From contig CAZTGE010000169.1 in assembly GCA_964612995.1 (NCBI GenBank), positions 1 to 8,282 of the forward strand: a stretch of DNA of 8,282 nt, given 5' to 3'. The notes beneath the pieces are model-generated. The model saw only the letters and a program-made list of their open reading frames with translations. It searched no databases and was not told where the DNA came from. This document shows, piece after piece, positions 8,274 through 8,282 of this stretch. Origin of the DNA: SLQH01 sp964612995 (GTDB lineage Bacteria; Planctomycetota; UBA11346). The stretch's first letter is position 1. Every line of letters begins with the position of its first letter. The translations under genes were made by a program, and so were the position numbers.

Positions 8274-8282
8274 GGCGAACCC

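Overview
This is a very GC-rich bacterial window carrying three large co-oriented genes on the + strand: a secreted right-handed beta-helix protein (556-2340), a large secreted beta-propeller protein (2424-6470), and a cytoplasmic ABC-F ATPase of the Uup type (6489-8273). Codons strongly prefer G or C in third position throughout. The propeller's opening pattern (D-G-S-G-x-Y-P-D-A followed by a G-D-R-V-Y repeat) and the helical tails ending in an 'AAxxAR' motif are styles I associate with Planctomycetota, Verrucomicrobiota, Lentisphaerota and relatives. That lineage assignment is an inference and is not proven here; no rRNA or other phylogenetic marker is present.

Positions 1-555 hold no confident gene. 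They contain a near-perfect tandem direct repeat of about 65-68 bp (60-194) with an 8-bp tandem repeat nested inside each copy. A 61-codon ORF with strong coding-like third-position bias follows (188-373); its GTG start lies inside the second repeat copy. A near-perfect inverted repeat built on two TGATCA palindromes (478-503) lies about 50 bp before the first large gene and may be an operator.

The two secreted proteins look like a functional pair. Each begins with a signal peptide and each ends in a short helical motif of the same kind. The first is a polysaccharide-lyase-like beta-helix followed by four degenerate helical repeats of about 42 residues. The second has an unrecognised N-terminal region, an acidic linker, a sugar-binding-like beta-sandwich, a PQQ-type beta-propeller of about eight blades, and a second sandwich-like domain. 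The likely setting is the cell envelope or exterior, possibly involving polysaccharide, but no catalytic function can be assigned from sequence alone. The Uup gene begins 18 bp after the propeller gene and may be co-transcribed with it, but its role in ribosome-associated or DNA-related housekeeping is probably separate.

No tRNA, rRNA, CRISPR array, complete insertion sequence or convincing intrinsic terminator was seen.
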